Shown here piece after piece: positions 1 to 16,860 of a stretch of 64,000 nt of DNA. Positions within the stretch are counted from its first letter, which is position 1; each line of letters starts with the position of its first letter. Origin of the DNA: Piromyces finnis (taxonomy: Eukaryota > Neocallimastigomycota > Neocallimastigomycetes > Neocallimastigales > Neocallimastigaceae); assembly GCA_002104945.1 (NCBI GenBank), contig MCFH01000002.1, forward strand, positions 1,145,001-1,209,000, read 5' to 3'. Made by a program: the position numbers and the translations under genes. Below the pieces are notes generated by a model, which saw only the letters and a program-made list of their open reading frames with translations, did no database searches and had not been told where the DNA came from.

Positions 1-406
1 ATATAATTATTAATAAGAATATATTTTATAATTTTTTTATTTAATTGATTTTTTTTTTTTTTTTCTATTTATATATATAATGTATATTGAATTTATTTGC
101 TAATATTCTTATTACAAAATTGTAATAGATTATTGATTTAAAATTTAAATATTAAATTCATATATTCTATACTATTTAAAAACAAAAAATATATATAAAA
201 AAAAAGGAATATATATAAATTATTTTAGTGAATATTTATAGATGATAAAAAAAAATAAATAAATGATTTGTTAAAGATGATTAAAATTATATAATTTGTT
301 TATTAAAAATATTGAATTAAATTAATATTGAAACTGTAAAATAGTTAGAATATTTTTGAATATTTTAATATTTTCAAAAAATGTAATAAATAAAATATTA
401 AAGTAT
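1..406. other. AT-rich 3' flank, no gene seen
   Basis: This stretch lies downstream of the minus-strand PRPF39-like gene. It is almost pure A and T with homopolymer runs. I see no ORF of note and no RNA gene. It presumably holds the 3' UTR and polyadenylation region of that gene. Confidence 0.6.
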
Positions 407-3400
407 TTATTGGTAAGCTTGTTGTTGTTGAGTGTAGTCCCATCCTCCATAATAATTTTGTTGGTATGCAGCAGCAGCCTGATATCATTTATAAGTTAAA
501 TATTATGAAAATTTTTTAAAATTTCTTCTTCATTTTTTTTTTTTTAAATTATATAATAAATTTAATTACCTGAGCATTATATTGATATGAAGCAGCATTC
601 ATATCACCATAATAAGCTGTTGAAGGATAGGTTTGTGCTTGAGGTGTCATAGTTGATGTAGGTGTAACCATTTGGGATGTTGCAACACGTTTTTGTTGTT
701 GATCATAAGAACTAGATTCAGTTAATTGACGTTTTCTTTCATTTGTTTGAGTTGCTAGGGTATTTTTGTCTGATTTTTCCATTCTTTTAATATCATCACC
801 GACTTCGCTGAATAATGAAACAGATGTTCCTTTATCCATTAAAAATTGATAGAATAATTTTCCTAATGCAATTTTTTCATTCATCAATAATGTACATTGT
901 TCACTTTTTATTATAGTAAATATGTTTCTACAATTCTCTTGTGCTTTATTTATATCTTTTAAATTAAAATTTTTAAATATTTATATTAATTTATAAGCTT
1001 CTATATATATATTATTTTTAAAAAAAATAATAAATATTTTAACTAACCTTCTTGTCTTAATTCAAATAATAAATAATTATACAAGAAAATTTTACTAGAA
1101 AGGTACTTTTCTACTGAATCCTTATATAACTTTCTAGCTCTTTCAATATCATGATGATGCTATTTATAAAGGAAAAAATTTTTAATTATAACAATTTATC
1201 TTTTTTTATTAATTTAATTAAAGATTATTGAATGTTTTCCTTACGTTTTCATATAATTGTGCCAATTTTACTGCAAGATATGATTTGGTATTATCATCAG
1301 TTGCTGAATTTAATGATGAACTAAATATGTTTTCAGTTTCTTGTAAATTATTTTGACGTCTTTCGAAATTTGCGAAGCATTCAATTGTTTCTAAATGACC
1401 AGTAACTATATATATATCATTTATTAAAACCCATTATTAATATTTGTTTGAAATTATTATTATTGTTTTTTTATAATTACCTGTAGCCATAGTTTGTTGA
1501 TACAATTCTCTTGCTTCCTTGATGTTACCTTGTTCTTCTTGGAATACAGCAAAGGCTATACGAATAGATGGATATCTATATTATAAATATGTAAATATTT
1601 TATTAATGAAAAAAAAAATTAAAATAATAATAATTATAACATACTGTGGTGGTATAAAAATATTAATTGCTTTTATAAAAATGTTGGTAGCATCTTGAAT
1701 ATGTCCTTGAGATGCGAGGTATTTAGCATATCTTTCCCAGAATTCTTCATATAATGCCTATTACCGTTCAAATATTTAAATATATATTTATTTTTTAAAT
1801 ATTAATATTATCACTATCTTGATTATATTCTTTTTTTGTAAAAATAATTTTCCAGTAATTTTTTAATTTAATTTATTAATACTTCAAATGTATAATTTAT
1901 ATAAAAAAAACTATAATAACAAAATATTTTTAATAATATAATGTTTTTTAAAGCTAAAATATATATTTTAACAAAACTCTTATGAATAAAGAGTCATTTT
2001 ACTTAAATTCTAGTTTAAAAACTTAATGCTTATATATAACTTACACATGATACAAGACATCTTTCATATAAAGTATAAATACGATTAAAATCACCTTGAC
2101 TTTCTTCGAAATCTAAATATTTTCTCCAGTTGTTTAATTGATATTGATCTAATGGTTTAACGTGGAAATATGGTCTTTTAATTTCCATTTCAAATTCCCA
2201 TCTTTTTTGAACTTCTGATTGTACTTTCATGTATTGTTCACTTTTGATTTTGTGAATTTCTTGTCTAATTAATTGTTCTCTACTACTCTTTATGATATAA
2301 TATTTTTACAATAGTTTTTTAAATTAAATATATATAATACTTTTTAATACTAATTATATTAAATTATCTGAATAAACTAACTTTATCTTCAGTTCCTTCT
2401 AAACTTTTATCTACTATATCTTCAACTTCCTTTAATTTATCAGGTTGTACTAATTCAGAAATTGGTCTTGTTACTGATAAATTTGAATATCTTTTAATTA
2501 ATGAAATAAATGTTAAATTAATAATTTTATAATTATACATTTTAAATTAATGCTTATTACAAATACAATACTTTTCAAATAAAACAGTATAAGCATGAAG
2601 TGGAATTTTTATAACACGTTCTAAAATAGCAAAAGCTTTTGCATCTTCGTGAATACTTTCTTCCCATTCAACATATTTTTCCCAAAATGGTTGACTTTGG
2701 AAATCTAAACCAACATTATAAGCACCACGTTCAAATAAACTTTTTATATTAAATTTATTTAATAATTTGATAATGATATTTTAAATGATTTTTTAAATTT
2801 AATTATGTTATTATATGATTGATTATTGTTACTTACTCTCTAATCTTTTCATTATCTTTACAATGTTGAATTTTAAAATCACAATATTGAATCCATAAAT
2901 CAATACTATTATGAATTGCCATAACACCTTTTTCAAATACCTTTATATTTATTAAAATATTTTATTTCATTTAATTAATTTTAATTTTAAAAGATGGGTT
3001 ATAAAATATTGAAATTTAATATATTTTTCATTAAATTAATTAACCTCTTCAGCTTTTTCAACCCCGTTTATGATCATTTCGATATCAGAATATTTTTTCC
3101 AATAGCCAAAACATAATGGGAATTTAAATAAGAAATTTTCATATACACGATGAATTTTATCTACATCTTCTGGTTTAATATTTGCTGTTATTCCTCCTTC
3201 AACATTTTCTGCAACGGCAATTAATTCTTCCCAAGATTTAAAGTCATTTGGATCCTAATATAATAAATTTATAAAGTAAAATTAAATAGAATGTAAAAAA
3301 AATTAGAAATATATTTCTAATTTCATTATTAATACATGATTTTTTTTTTTTTTTTTTTTTTTTTAAATTCTATACCTTTGAAACAGCTTCCCATAATCTA

Positions 3401-3896
3401 TCCCATTCAGATTTTGATTGATCTATAATATTTAATAATAATAAATTTTAATTTAATAAATATTTTTTTATAAAATGAATTTCAACATTCAATATTACCA
3501 TCAAGATTATATTTTATTTAATTATTACCACAATTTAAAATGATTAATAATTCTTATTTATTTTATCTTAAATCCTTTTTAAAACAATATTTAAATTTTA
3601 ATAAAATTTTAAACAATTATTTTATCATTATCCAAAAAATAAAAAAAGAAAAGGAAAAAGAAAAGAAAAAAAAAAGCTTAGATTTTATTTTATTTTTTTT
3701 TTTTTTTTTAAAAAAAAAAAATATATACTCTTCTAAAATTTAAAATTATATTTATTTTTTAATAAAAATTATACATAACAAAAAAAAAAAATCATTTTTA
3801 AATAATTATAAAAACAATAGTTCATGTTAATATTATTTTTCATTATTAATAATATAATTTACCATTATTACCAGCATCAATTTTCTTTTCTTCCAT
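407..3896 (-). CDS. prpf39: PRPF39-like U1 snRNP-associated HAT-repeat protein
   Basis: Homologue of pre-mRNA processing factor 39 (yeast Prp39), a HAT/TPR-repeat scaffold of the U1 snRNP that acts in 5' splice-site recognition in the nucleus. The gene is split into roughly eleven exons by short AT-rich introns. Translated pieces read in family order: SEWDRLWEAVSKDPNDFKSW near the N-terminus, then FLFKFPLCFGYWKKYSDIE, DLWIQYCDFKIQHCKDN and PFWEKYVEWEESIHED. The exon near 2040-2230 has the diagnostic EIKRPYFHVKPLDQYQLNNW followed by RKYLDFEESQGD. The last exons are Gln/Tyr/Ala-rich and end AYQ-stop at 407-409. The start is the only ATG in frame with the first exon (MEEKKIDAGN). The last two exons are 570-955 and 407-478; other boundaries are approximate. 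Identification rests on remembered family motifs. Confidence 0.85.
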
Positions 3897-4878
3897 CTTT
3901 ATTTTTAACGATTTACACTAATTAATATGATTGTTTAATTTATATAGAATTATTTTTAATTAATATTGTTGTTGTTGTTTACTGTTTATTTTAGCAATTT
4001 ACTAGCGTTGATTTATTTAATTTTTATTCTTTAATATAATTATTATCCCTTTATTTTTACAAAGATTTACTTTATTAAAGTAATTCAATACTTTAAAATT
4101 ACTTATTAAAAAGAAAAAAGTTAAATAATAATTTTATTATCAAAAATTTATTAAATAATATTTTTTAATGGATGAATAATATTAATTAATTGATTATATT
4201 TAATATATAATAAAATATATTAAATTTAGTAAATCTTATATAAATTAATTTTTCATATAATAATAAATAATTTCTTAATAAAAAACAAATATTATAACAA
4301 AAATCAATTGTTATTATTATTTTTATTAATATCATCAATAATAAAGAAATATTTCAAGAAAATTAAAAAACAATAATTAATTATCATCATATAATTCTTA
4401 ATAATTGCTTTCCTAACTATTCATATATTTACTTATTTAGTTATTTATTTACTTATTTATTTATTCACTCATAATTATTTAAGAATCTTATTTATAATAT
4501 AATCTATTAAAATTATAAAATGAAAATAAATCAATGTTGTTAAATTATAATTAATAATAAATAGATGAATAATTTCTAGTAATATTAAAATGAATAAGTT
4601 AATTTAATGTTAAAAAATTAAATTTATTTTTTAATTTTTATTATAAAATGGTTTTGGAGTTCAATTTGATAGTATTTTAAATTTTTTATATCTAATTTTT
4701 TTTCTATATTTTTTGTTTTACAATATAATTACTCCAGCTAAGAATTTTCTTATATAAGAAATAAATATAATTATTATTAATAAATATTATATATCATTTT
4801 TACAATGAAATAATTATTTAAGAAAAAAAATAATAATAAATGAAGCTTTTTAAAATGTATTAAGTAAATCATTGTCCT
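3897..4878. other. Intergenic AT-rich stretch, no gene seen
   Basis: About 1 kb between the start of the PRPF39-like gene and the end of the succinate dehydrogenase gene, both on the minus strand. It should hold the promoter of the former. I see only T/A runs and stop-rich frames. Confidence 0.55.
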
Positions 4879-6202
4879 TTATCCTTCCTTTGTTATGGCT
4901 AATTTTAACTATTAATAAATTTATTAAAAATATTTTAAATAAAAAATTAATAAAATAATTAACTTTTTTTTTTTAATAAATATTAAATATATACCTTAGC
5001 AATAGCTTTTGCTGGATTTAATCCTAATGGACAGTTTGACATACAATCTATAGTATTATTAAAATACAACAATTATTATTAACCATTTATCAAATTATAT
5101 ATTAAAATTTATTTATAAAATTATTATAACATACTCATTTCTCCATGGCATCTAAATAATGAATCTGGACCTTGTAATGCATCTTTTCTTTCAGAGTGGA
5201 AGCCATCTCTACTATCTCTAATCCAACGGAATGAATTTAAGATTGTTGATGGTCCAAGGTAAGCATCTTTTAAATAAAGTAATAACTATTTTAATACCTC
5301 GTAAAAACAAAAATTATTTTAATAAATATAAAAAACGTACCGGCATCTCTCCAATAATTTGGACAAGATGATGAGCAACATGCACATAAATTGCACTCGT
5401 AATAACCATCCAATTTTTTTCTTTCTTTTAAAGTCTGTAATATTTCTCTATCTGGTTCCTTAATAATCTCTCCATGTTCATCTTTTTTTTTTCTCATAAT
5501 CCATGGTTGTATATTTTTATATTGTTCATAATAATGTGTTAAATCAAGAACTAAATCTTTAACAACTGGAATATTTGGTAAGGGTGAAATCTTTTGAACT
5601 TTTTGTTTGTCATCAATTGGTGTACTGCAAGCTAATACATTTTTTCCATTTACATTAACAGCGCAACAACCACATTTCCCTTTTATTTTAATATTAATTT
5701 ATTTTTCATATTCAATAATTATAATTATATAATTATAATAATAGTAAAATTATCTTAATATTCAATTTAAAAATAGTATTTACCATTATGACAATGATGA
5801 CGAAAAGTTAAGGTTGGATCTTCATTTTCTTTAATGTGTAATAATCCATCAAGAATGGTTTCTTTGATATCATCCCTTTTTACTTTATATGATTTATAAG
5901 CTGGTTTCTCTTTAGGTTTTTCAGGATTCTATATTTTAAAATTATAATGCAAGAATTATTTTGGATTTTAATTAAATTGAAATTATATTCAACTATATTA
6001 GCATTTATATTTTATATTACGATTCATTTCAAATTACCCATCTATATATTTTAAATTCTAATTCTTCATGATGTTTCGATACTATGGAACAAGAATGAAA
6101 ATTTCTAGAATTATAATTATTATTGGCCTTAAATTTATTTAATATCCCAATAATAGCTTTACTGTTATTAATTATTGCGTGTGTATGATTTACTAAAGAC
6201 AT
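4879..6202 (-). CDS. sdhB: Succinate dehydrogenase iron-sulfur subunit (complex II)
   Basis: Iron-sulfur subunit of mitochondrial complex II. It passes electrons from the flavoprotein to ubiquinone through [2Fe-2S], [4Fe-4S] and [3Fe-4S] centres. The N-terminus (MSLVNHTHAIINNSKAI) suits a mitochondrial presequence. The plant-type ferredoxin cluster reads HCHNGKCGCCAVNVNG with a later Cys in NVLAC. The second half has CNLCACCSSSCPNYW, then LFRCHGEMNCMSNCPLGLNP, giving the cysteine pattern expected for the other two clusters. At least five exons are split by short introns. The C-terminus is uncertain. Reading through after AIAK gives VYI and a stop at 4983-4985. Splicing at the consensus-like donor AAG/GTATAT to an acceptor at 4909-4910 gives AIAKLKLAITKEG and a stop at 4879-4881, which better matches the length of the family tail. 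I chose the spliced form. Confidence 0.9.
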
Positions 6203-6921
6203 TTCTATTGGTATTCTAATATATAATTAATGGAGGGTTTTTATACAAACAATAATAAAATTAAATGTTTTTTTGAATATAAATTGATACTTTTAATTAT
6301 ATTATATATTAAATATTGGAAGAATTTTCATTATCCTTATTATGCTTTTAAATATACTATTTTATATTTATTATATTTTAAAAAACTTATTTTTAATATA
6401 ATCAATAAAATTAATATATCATTACTTTTTACTTAAAAATAATCATTCAATGATATATTATTTATTATTTTGTTTTTCTATCCTCTTAATAATAATTTTT
6501 ATAGACCTATGTTGTTGTATCAATCAACGTTTCCTTTTTCTCTTTTTATTACAACTTTTTTTATTTTTTTTCTCACTTTTAAGATAATTGTTTTTTTTTT
6601 TTTTATTTTTTTTTTTTATTTTTTTATATATTTTTTTTTTTAAATTTTTTATTTTGTTTAAAAAAAGTCAATATCCAATATATTTCAATACAAAAAAAAA
6701 ATTTTTTTAATTATTTTTCTACCCACGATTATATTTAACATAAAAATAAAAAAAATATAAAATATTTCCATTTTTTCAAAAAATTTTAAAATAAATAATA
6801 CAAAATGTAATTAAACTTTATGTTAAAAAAATTAAAATGTATTTAAGTAATTTATTTTTTTTAAATTTATAATTAAAAAGTATTTCAATATTTTTAAGTT
6901 TTACTAAAACAATATAAATGT
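6203..6921. other. Intergenic stretch with poly-T runs
   Basis: This lies between the sdhB start and the SART1 stop. It contains several long T runs around 6530-6660. The 68-codon plus-strand ORF at 6230-6436 is Ile/Tyr/Leu/Lys-rich, as random AT-rich sequence would give, and is not called. Confidence 0.55.
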
Positions 6922-9900
6922 TTATTCCCTCTTTTTAAATACTGGATTAATTTCTTGTTCAGCTTTTCTTTTTAATCCAAATGCAATCTTCTCTCTCTTT
7001 GGAGCATTTGCAGTTCCTGGATTATTTAATGTTGTTATAAACGTTGATTGTTGAATGCTTGAAGTACCAATTGACTCATTATTTTCACTTTCCTTGGATT
7101 TCTTCTTAATATCAGTTCTTGGTTGAAGTCCTGCAACATCATTTTCTGATGGTAATACACTATTTAATAATTATGAAAATTCAATAAGTATTATATCAAT
7201 AAATTTTAATAGTTACAAAATATTATTACTATTCAAATTAGCATTAATACATACCCTCTATTACCAATAGAAAGAACAAGATGTGCTGATCCCATTGCTT
7301 TGGTTCTTTCTTGTAAAGCACTAACGGTACCCAATGGTGTATCAGTACTGCTCATTTGTTTTAACTTTAACTCTTCCTCTAATTTCTTTAATCTTTTTTC
7401 AGTCTTTAACTTACCAGAAGTCTTTCCATGGAATTTATGTGACAATTGACGAAAAGCCTTTGAAATTCATATTTTTTAAAAATAAAATGTTTTTTAATTT
7501 AATGTTTCTTATTAATTTAATTTAATCATTTCTTATATGCCTTTTATTAAATTACTTACTTCTTTTTGGGTTAAAGTTCTACCAAATTCATCATGGTATT
7601 CAATATTAACAACAGGTTTATAGTTTTTAAATTTCTTTTCAGCTTCTCTCGCTCTTTCTCTTTCTCTATAAATATCATCACGATCATAATCTCTATCTCT
7701 ATCTCTACTTGATCGATGTCTGTCTCTTCTATCATCTTTTTGTCTTCTTCTTTCTTTTATTAAATCATTAAGTTTTTGTTCATTCAACCATTTTTCTTTC
7801 TCTATTTGTAATCTTTCTTTTTCTAACTCTTCTTTGGTTACTGGATTAACAATACCTTTTTGTAATAATAAAGATACAGTGGCAGCCATACCCGATGAAA
7901 TTAAAGGTTCTTCCTCCTATTAAAAAAAGTGATAATAAATAATAATAATAACCAAATTAGTAATTTTATATATAATTCATTATTTACATTGTATGAAGAG
8001 ATTCTTATAAAATTTTATTTTTATATTTACTAATGCTGCTACTCCTTTATTTGATGATTGCTCATTTGATTTTAATTCAGTACTCTCATCTTCTGATTCT
8101 GGTCTTTCTCCTTCTTCCAATTCTTGTTCATTTTGATCTGATATTTTTGATTCTTCATTATTTGATTCATTTACTGATTCCATTTCCATATTATCTTCTT
8201 TTTTGACTTCATTATTAATATTAGACGGTTTTTCATTAGGGTTTTGTCTTTGCAACAATGGCAATGTTGGTATATTTCTAATAAATTCAGAAGTTTCGGA
8301 AACTTCGTTTATAAATCTAATTCCTTCTGATTCTTCTTTTCTTTTCAAATCAAAAGAAATGTTATTATCTTCATCATTATCTTTGTTTTCTTCTTCTTCT
8401 TTTTTTTTTTCTTTTATATCTTCTTGTTTAACTATATATGAAATATTAAATATACATTATAAATTATGATAAAATATATTTTTTATAAATTTTAACAAAA
8501 TACTTGGTAAATGATAGAAAATTATTTATTAAATATATATTATTATTATTGCTTAAAATAAAAATATTAATATACCTTCTTCAACTGTTTCTCTTATTGA
8601 TTTTACCAACTTTTTGGTATTCTTACGACGTGCTTTTGATAATGCTGTCTGAAGTTCATCATCATCAATAAAATTGATATCATCAATATTTGAATTAATA
8701 TTACTGTAAGAATACTTTTCTATTTGTTTAACTTCTATAGATTGTGATGAATTGCCAACATTCATGCTATTTTCTGAATCAATAAAACTTTCTTCACCAT
8801 CTAATCTAATTTTTTTAGTGTGCTTCTTCTTCTTCTTCTTTTTTGGCTTCTTAAATGAAACCATTTCATCTTTTGTATAATAATCTTTAATTTCTTGCAT
8901 TTTATTGTAATTCAAATCTAAACTTCCTTTTTTAAAGCCGTTGTTATCTTCTTCATTACGTAAAGATGTATCAAAAACTTCACCATTCCCATTAAGAATA
9001 AATCCTTTACTTTCATCATCCTCATCATATTGAGATAAAATTTTCTTTTTACCATAAAGTGCTTCTTCATCATCATAAACACCACCATATATGGTTTTTT
9101 TCTTTTTTAATTCCAAATTTTTTTGTAACTTTTCCTTTTCAGTCAATCTTATACTAGTCAATTCATCTTCCACATCTTTGAGATTAAATATTAACAATAA
9201 TAAGAATTACATTATTTCATAAATATTATTTATAAATTAAAATATTAAATTATGATTTATTTAGTAATTATATTATTATAGTTATTATAATTATTATTTT
9301 AGATATTACTATCATCTTCTGTAATAACAGCATCTTTTAATACTAAAATTTCTTCTTCTCCCGTTTCGATTTCTGAAATATTATGTCCAACTTTTAAACC
9401 CTTTAAATTTTCTATAATTTAAAATTAAATAAATTATTTATTTATTAAAAAAAACATTATTATTTTAATTTTTGTTTTTGAATTTTTAGTAAATGACCAT
9501 TATGAACCTGATTTATATTCTTCTAAAACTTCATTGTCCATTGCTTCTAACTCTTTTCTCTTCATTTCAGCAATTTCCTTTTGCCTCTTTTTTTGTCTTT
9601 TAATCCATGATAAAGCATCATCATTTTCTTCATCGTCTAATTCACCTAAACCCTTACCAGTTAATTTTTTCTTCAATTCACGTTTAACTCTAGATTTCTG
9701 AATTTTTTCTTGTATCTTTTTAGTCTCTTCATTTTCTTATAATAAAAAATATATTTAATAAGGATAAAAAAAAAAAATGAATGAAAGAAAAGACAAGATA
9801 AGAAAAGAAAAAAAATAAATGAATTTAAAAAAAATTAATACCTAAAATGAATAAATATAAAAATCTAAAATAATATTATTACTTTTTAATTCATTATTGT

Positions 9901-10375
9901 ATTTTTCAAAATTCTCTTCTGCGCTTTGTTTTTTTGGTTCATTATCTACAAATATAAATTATGAAATTTAATTATATAAAATGAAAAAATGCTTTAAAAT
10001 AAAAATTATTTATTTATAATTTAAAATTTAAAATGAAATTAAATTTACCAACACTGAGAGGCTTTAAACCTAATGATATTCTCAATTTACTACATTAAAA
10101 TAATAATTATATAATATATTATACATATCCATATTAATATTAAATCCTGAATATATGCTTTATTGCAAATTATATTTAATGTATTTTATAATTATCTATG
10201 AATTCATTTATAATTACTTAGTTTCTTCAATTGATAATGAAATTTCTTCATCAGCTATTTTATTGAAATTAAAGTTTTTAAATATTCATAAAAATAATAA
10301 TAATGAAAATGAGTTTACTAAATTCAAAATCTAATTATAATAATTACTAATTGAAACATTATATATTATACCCAT
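6922..10375 (-). CDS. sart1: SART1/Snu66-like U4/U6.U5 tri-snRNP protein
   Basis: Homologue of SART1 (yeast Snu66), a nuclear component of the U4/U6.U5 tri-snRNP needed for spliceosome activation. The N-terminal motif [20 protein letters not shown] is built from two exons. The middle has [39 protein letters not shown] and [20 protein letters not shown]. The C-terminal region contains [37 protein letters not shown] and [15 protein letters not shown], then ends NPVFKKRE-stop. There are also Arg/Asp/Glu-rich stretches near 7650-7740. The proposed first coding exon is only ATGG (10372-10375), followed by an intron whose donor is GTATAA. Joining it to the exon ending at 10254 gives [13 protein letters not shown] in frame. 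The next exon (10218-10254) is 37 nt. At least eight exons in total. Confidence 0.88.
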
Positions 10376-11119
10376 TCCGGATATTTTAAGACAATTGTAA
10401 TAAAATATTTCACTGATCTGTATTATAATGGATGGAAGATTTTGAAATTTCTTAAATGTTATATTGTAGTTATAACAAACTAAATTATTAATAATACTTA
10501 ATATATTTGATAATTATTTAAATTGTTTATTTATAAATGTTTTTAGATTAATTTTATTTTATTTTATTTTATTATATTATATTATATTTCATTTTATTTT
10601 TTTATTTTTTATTTTTTATTTTTTTTTTTTTTTGAGTATATAACGAGAAAAAGAATAAATATATATTATGTATAAATAAAAAAAATAAAGATTTTGTTAA
10701 AATCAATCTGAAATTATAATATCAAATTATATAACTACCTATTTACTTATTTATCTGAAAATAAATTTATACCTCTATTATTTTTCCAAGATTTTAAAGC
10801 TTAAATAATTATTGAATTATATAAATATAGATATATATATTTTTTTTTTGAACTTACTTCACAAAGATGAAAGACTATATAAATATATTAATCCCTCACT
10901 ATAAAATTAAATTATTACCTTATTGAAATTAAATTCTATTAATATCACGTGAATTTTCGATAATCCAAAATTTATTTGGATTATCGAAAATTCATCATTT
11001 TAAAAAGAAATAGTTAATGAATAATTTATACTACACAACACAAATTAGTTATAATTATTATTATTTTTTTTAATAAAAAAAAAAACATTTGTTTTTAATA
11101 AGAAAAGATTTTAACGAAA
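10376..11119. promoter_or_regulatory. Divergent intergenic region between SART1 and HUS1
   Basis: This 743-bp spacer must hold both promoters, since the flanking genes are transcribed away from each other. It contains repeated TTTTA-type tracts near 10550-10630 and a strong inverted repeat (listed separately). No ORF of note. Confidence 0.6.
10950..10994. repeat. Perfect 20-bp inverted repeat with 5-nt loop
   Basis: Left arm 10950-10969 (TGAATTTTCGATAATCCAAA) is exactly complementary to 10975-10994, with a 5-nt A/T spacer. It lies about 125 bp upstream of the HUS1 start codon. It overlaps CACGTG at 10946-10951, which is itself palindromic. It could form a hairpin in RNA or a cruciform, or act as a protein-binding palindrome. 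Function is unknown. Confidence 0.85.
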
Positions 11120-12572
11120 ATGCGTATGAAAGCAAAAGTTATTAATTCTATTTTGTTTACAAGTACATAAAAATAACTATAATTTTAGTACTGTTATAGA
11201 AGCAGATACTAATTTTTATTAAAATATATAATTTCATTTAAATAAATAAATTGATAGAAATGTTACAAAGTGTAGAAAAACTAAATAAAACATGTGTTTT
11301 GAAATTTACAAGAGATAAAATATTTTTAATTGTTTCAAAAATTGAATTAACTGAGCTTCAAGTTTGGGGACAAGTTGCTATTGTGAGTGAAAAATATATG
11401 TGAAATAAATACATTTTGTATATATGCTATTAAATTCTTTATATATATTTTAATCTTATTTATATTAAAAAAAAATAAATGAAATAAAATAAAATAAAAA
11501 GAATTTATTGTTTGAAGATTTTATAATCGAAAGCGCAAACAATAATGAAATATGGCTTGAAGTAAGAACGGATCAAATTATAAGAGTTTTAAAATCTGCA
11601 CAATCAGCAATTGATGTATATTGTAAATTAACAAAAAAAACCGGACTTCCCTCGTTATCATTTAATATTAAAAGCATTGTAAACATTAAAAAAAATTAAA
11701 GAATTAAAATTAATTTTAAGGGAAAATTATTTTTAGAATTTATTAAATATATTAATTTGAATAATAATTTTTAAAGTTTAGAGGTGATAATCCTGTATTA
11801 TTAGTTCAAGATATACCTATAAGAGTTTTAAATATGTATCATATATCAGAATATAAAGAACCAATGGTACCTCAACCACATGTAAAATCATAAAATACAT
11901 TTAAACAGTACTAAAAAAAAAAGCTAGATTTTAATATAATTAAATATAAATGGAATTTCATTCATTAGGTACATATATTAATGCCACCTTTAGTTTCAGT
12001 AAGAACAATTATTGATAGAATGAAATCAATGAGCAATTACTTAACAATATCTGCAAATTATAATGGTGAATTTACACTAAAAATAGAAACAGAATCCGTT
12101 TCAGTAGAAACATATTTTAAAGATTTAATATGTCCAGAATTAAGTAAATTTTATTCTTATTCATATCATTTATTTAAACATTCAAACAATATTAATTAAA
12201 AATATTTCTTGTAATATAAATGAAAAAGATCAAAATGAAAATTCGCAATCTCAACAAGAAAGACCAAAAGAACAGTTTTCTGGGTGTCAAATATCAATAA
12301 TAGACTTTGAAAAATTCGTTCACAGTTATGTTATTAATCCAAGTAGTGTTATTTGTAGTAAGTATTATATAATTTTTTTTATTAAAAAATTATTATAAGT
12401 TTTCATTACATATGATAATTATATGTTAATTTAATTAAATATAGGTATAATTGAAAATTTTGCTGTTGTATTTTATGTTTATGTTAGGAATGATATGTCA
12501 CTAATGGATTATGATCAAGAAACAAGGCAATTTGGTGCATTAACATATTATATACCAGCAATTATTGCTTAA
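11120..12572 (+). CDS. hus1: HUS1-like subunit of the 9-1-1 checkpoint clamp
   Basis: HUS1 is one of three PCNA-like subunits (with RAD9 and RAD1) of the nuclear 9-1-1 clamp that is loaded at DNA damage and activates ATR signalling. Exon 1 gives MRMKAKVINSILFT. A donor GTACAT then splices to an acceptor just before 11259, giving KMLQSVEKLNKTCVLKFTRD. Family-like segments follow: NNNEIWLEVRTDQIIRVLKSAQ, DIPIRVLNMYHISEYKEPMVPQ, HILMPPLVSVRTIIDRMKSM, then NGEFTLKIETESVSVETYFKDL. The C-terminus is FGALTYYIPAIIA, matching the family end YFIPA. Six to seven exons. The intron after CPEL probably uses an AAAAAG acceptor near 12228, which keeps frame into NQNENSQSQQ. Overall length, near 290 residues, suits the family. 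Confidence 0.88.
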
Positions 12573-12692
12573 TTATAAAATATTTACATGCACAATTAAA
12601 TTCTTCTATACTTTAATAAATACTATCATATTATCATACTATCTAAAATATAGAAAGATATTTATATAATAAAATCGGTAATTGATTCATAT
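12573..12692. other. Short convergent intergenic spacer
   Basis: The HUS1 and Myb-protein genes run towards each other with only about 120 bp between stop codons. The two 3' UTRs are therefore short or overlapping. Confidence 0.6.
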
Positions 12693-16860
<4,168 letters not shown>

